DNA from: Carnobacterium mobile DSM 4848
GTDB lineage: Bacteria > Bacillota > Bacilli > Lactobacillales > Carnobacteriaceae
Direction of reading: 5' to 3'
Assembly: GCF_000744825.1 (NCBI RefSeq)
Contig: NZ_JQMR01000001.1
Location: forward strand, 1,054,001-1,118,000
DNA: 64,000 nucleotides
Part shown: one piece after another, positions 63,222-64,000 of the stretch
How the letters are laid out: every line of letters starts with the position of its first letter
Numbering within the stretch: the first letter of the stretch is position 1
Made by a program: the position numbers and the translations under genes
The notes under the pieces: model-generated
Told to the model about the DNA's origin: nothing
What the model saw: only the letters and a program-made list of their open reading frames with translations
Databases searched by the model: none

Positions 63222-63258
63222 CAAAAAAAGATACCATCCGCAGATGATACCTTTTTTG
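63222..63258 (-). terminator. Terminator of the rRNA operon
   Basis: On the minus strand AGGTATCATC pairs with GGATGGTATCT over a short loop and is followed by seven T's, just beyond the 5S gene. Confidence 0.9.
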
Positions 63259-63262
63259 ATTT

Positions 63263-63380
63263 GCGCGGCAGCGTCCTACTCTCACAAAGGGAAACCCTTC
63301 ACTACCATCGGCGCTAAGAAGCTTAACTGCTGTGTTCGGCATGGGAACAGGTGTGACCATCTTGCCGTTGCCACCGCACA
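63263..63380 (-). rRNA. rrf: 5S ribosomal RNA
   Basis: The minus strand carries the conserved 5S core (CACACCTGTTCCCATGCCGA, then GTTAAGCTTCTTAGCGCCGA and GTGAGAGTAGGACGCTGCC), with complementary ends. The limits are estimated from the terminal helix to within a few bases. Confidence 0.96.
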
Positions 63381-63470
63381 TCTTACATATAAGAGAACGT
63401 TGTTCTCTCAAAACTGGGTATTGTTTACTGTAAAGTTGGTTTAAAACCGTTCGTTCACCGTTTAAAAAAT

Positions 63471-64000
<530 letters not shown>

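Noticed and set aside
63190-63444. Short frames on both strands
   Set aside because: They overlap the 5S rRNA and its terminator.

Overview
The window is a low-GC Firmicute chromosome segment. The gene families point to the order Lactobacillales, most likely a Carnobacterium-like member of the Carnobacteriaceae. Signs of this are a ccpA/pepQ divergent pair, ComG machinery, an Rgg-type regulator, a fused RNase PH-RdgB, a T-box in front of pheST, an M-box in front of a magnesium ATPase, a ugtP-ltaA glycolipid pair and 23S/5S genes of Gram-positive type. The taxon is inferred from gene content only.

Left end (1-2.5 kb): the competence operon comGA-comGB-comGC runs leftward and is cut inside comGC. 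The first 58 bases encode the C-terminus of what looks like a large serine recombinase, and a TP901-1-like attachment core (TCAAT) lies in the codons for the pilin motif. The window therefore starts at the border of an integrated element. 2.5-14.7 kb holds yebC, a VanZ-like protein, mgtA with an M-box and a previously unannotated 34-codon leader ORF, pepF, a quinol nitric oxide reductase behind an FNR-type site, an NlpC/P60 wall hydrolase and tag.

14.8-28.8 kb: a dead insertion sequence, trhO, then a three-gene ABC importer preceded by a striking leader. That leader has two tandem short ORFs, each ending inside the 5' arm of a switchable hairpin, followed by an intrinsic terminator. Next come a class A PBP with a Lys/Ala repeat tail, ccpA and pepQ with a cre-like site, the stress pair ytxG-ytxH and an MscS channel.

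28.9-42 kb: ugtP-ltaA (lipoteichoic acid anchor synthesis and flipping), cbpB, the murI / rph-rdgB / phosphodiesterase cluster, yslB, an export ABC pair, a BI-1 protein and a small lipase-like operon. An Rgg-type regulator lies divergent from a 26-aa hydrophobic peptide gene ending in four glycines. I regard this as an undescribed quorum-sensing unit with two small downstream ORFs.

42-64 kb: a block syntenic with Bacillus subtilis (trxA, mutS2, cvpA, zapA, rnhC, pheT, pheS, ysgA), interrupted by a SteT-like permease, an HxlR regulator and an HD protein. After it come an M23 wall hydrolase, sbcC-sbcD, a DUF4153 membrane protein, a very regular array of three inverted repeats, and the end of an rRNA operon (5S and the 3' part of 23S, minus strand).

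The strongest candidates for new biology are the two-ORF attenuator (20.3-20.6 kb), the Rgg/peptide locus (40.2-41.7 kb), the Asp/Pro-rich leader ORF of mgtA (6.74-6.84 kb) and the three-unit repeat array (62.99-63.14 kb).
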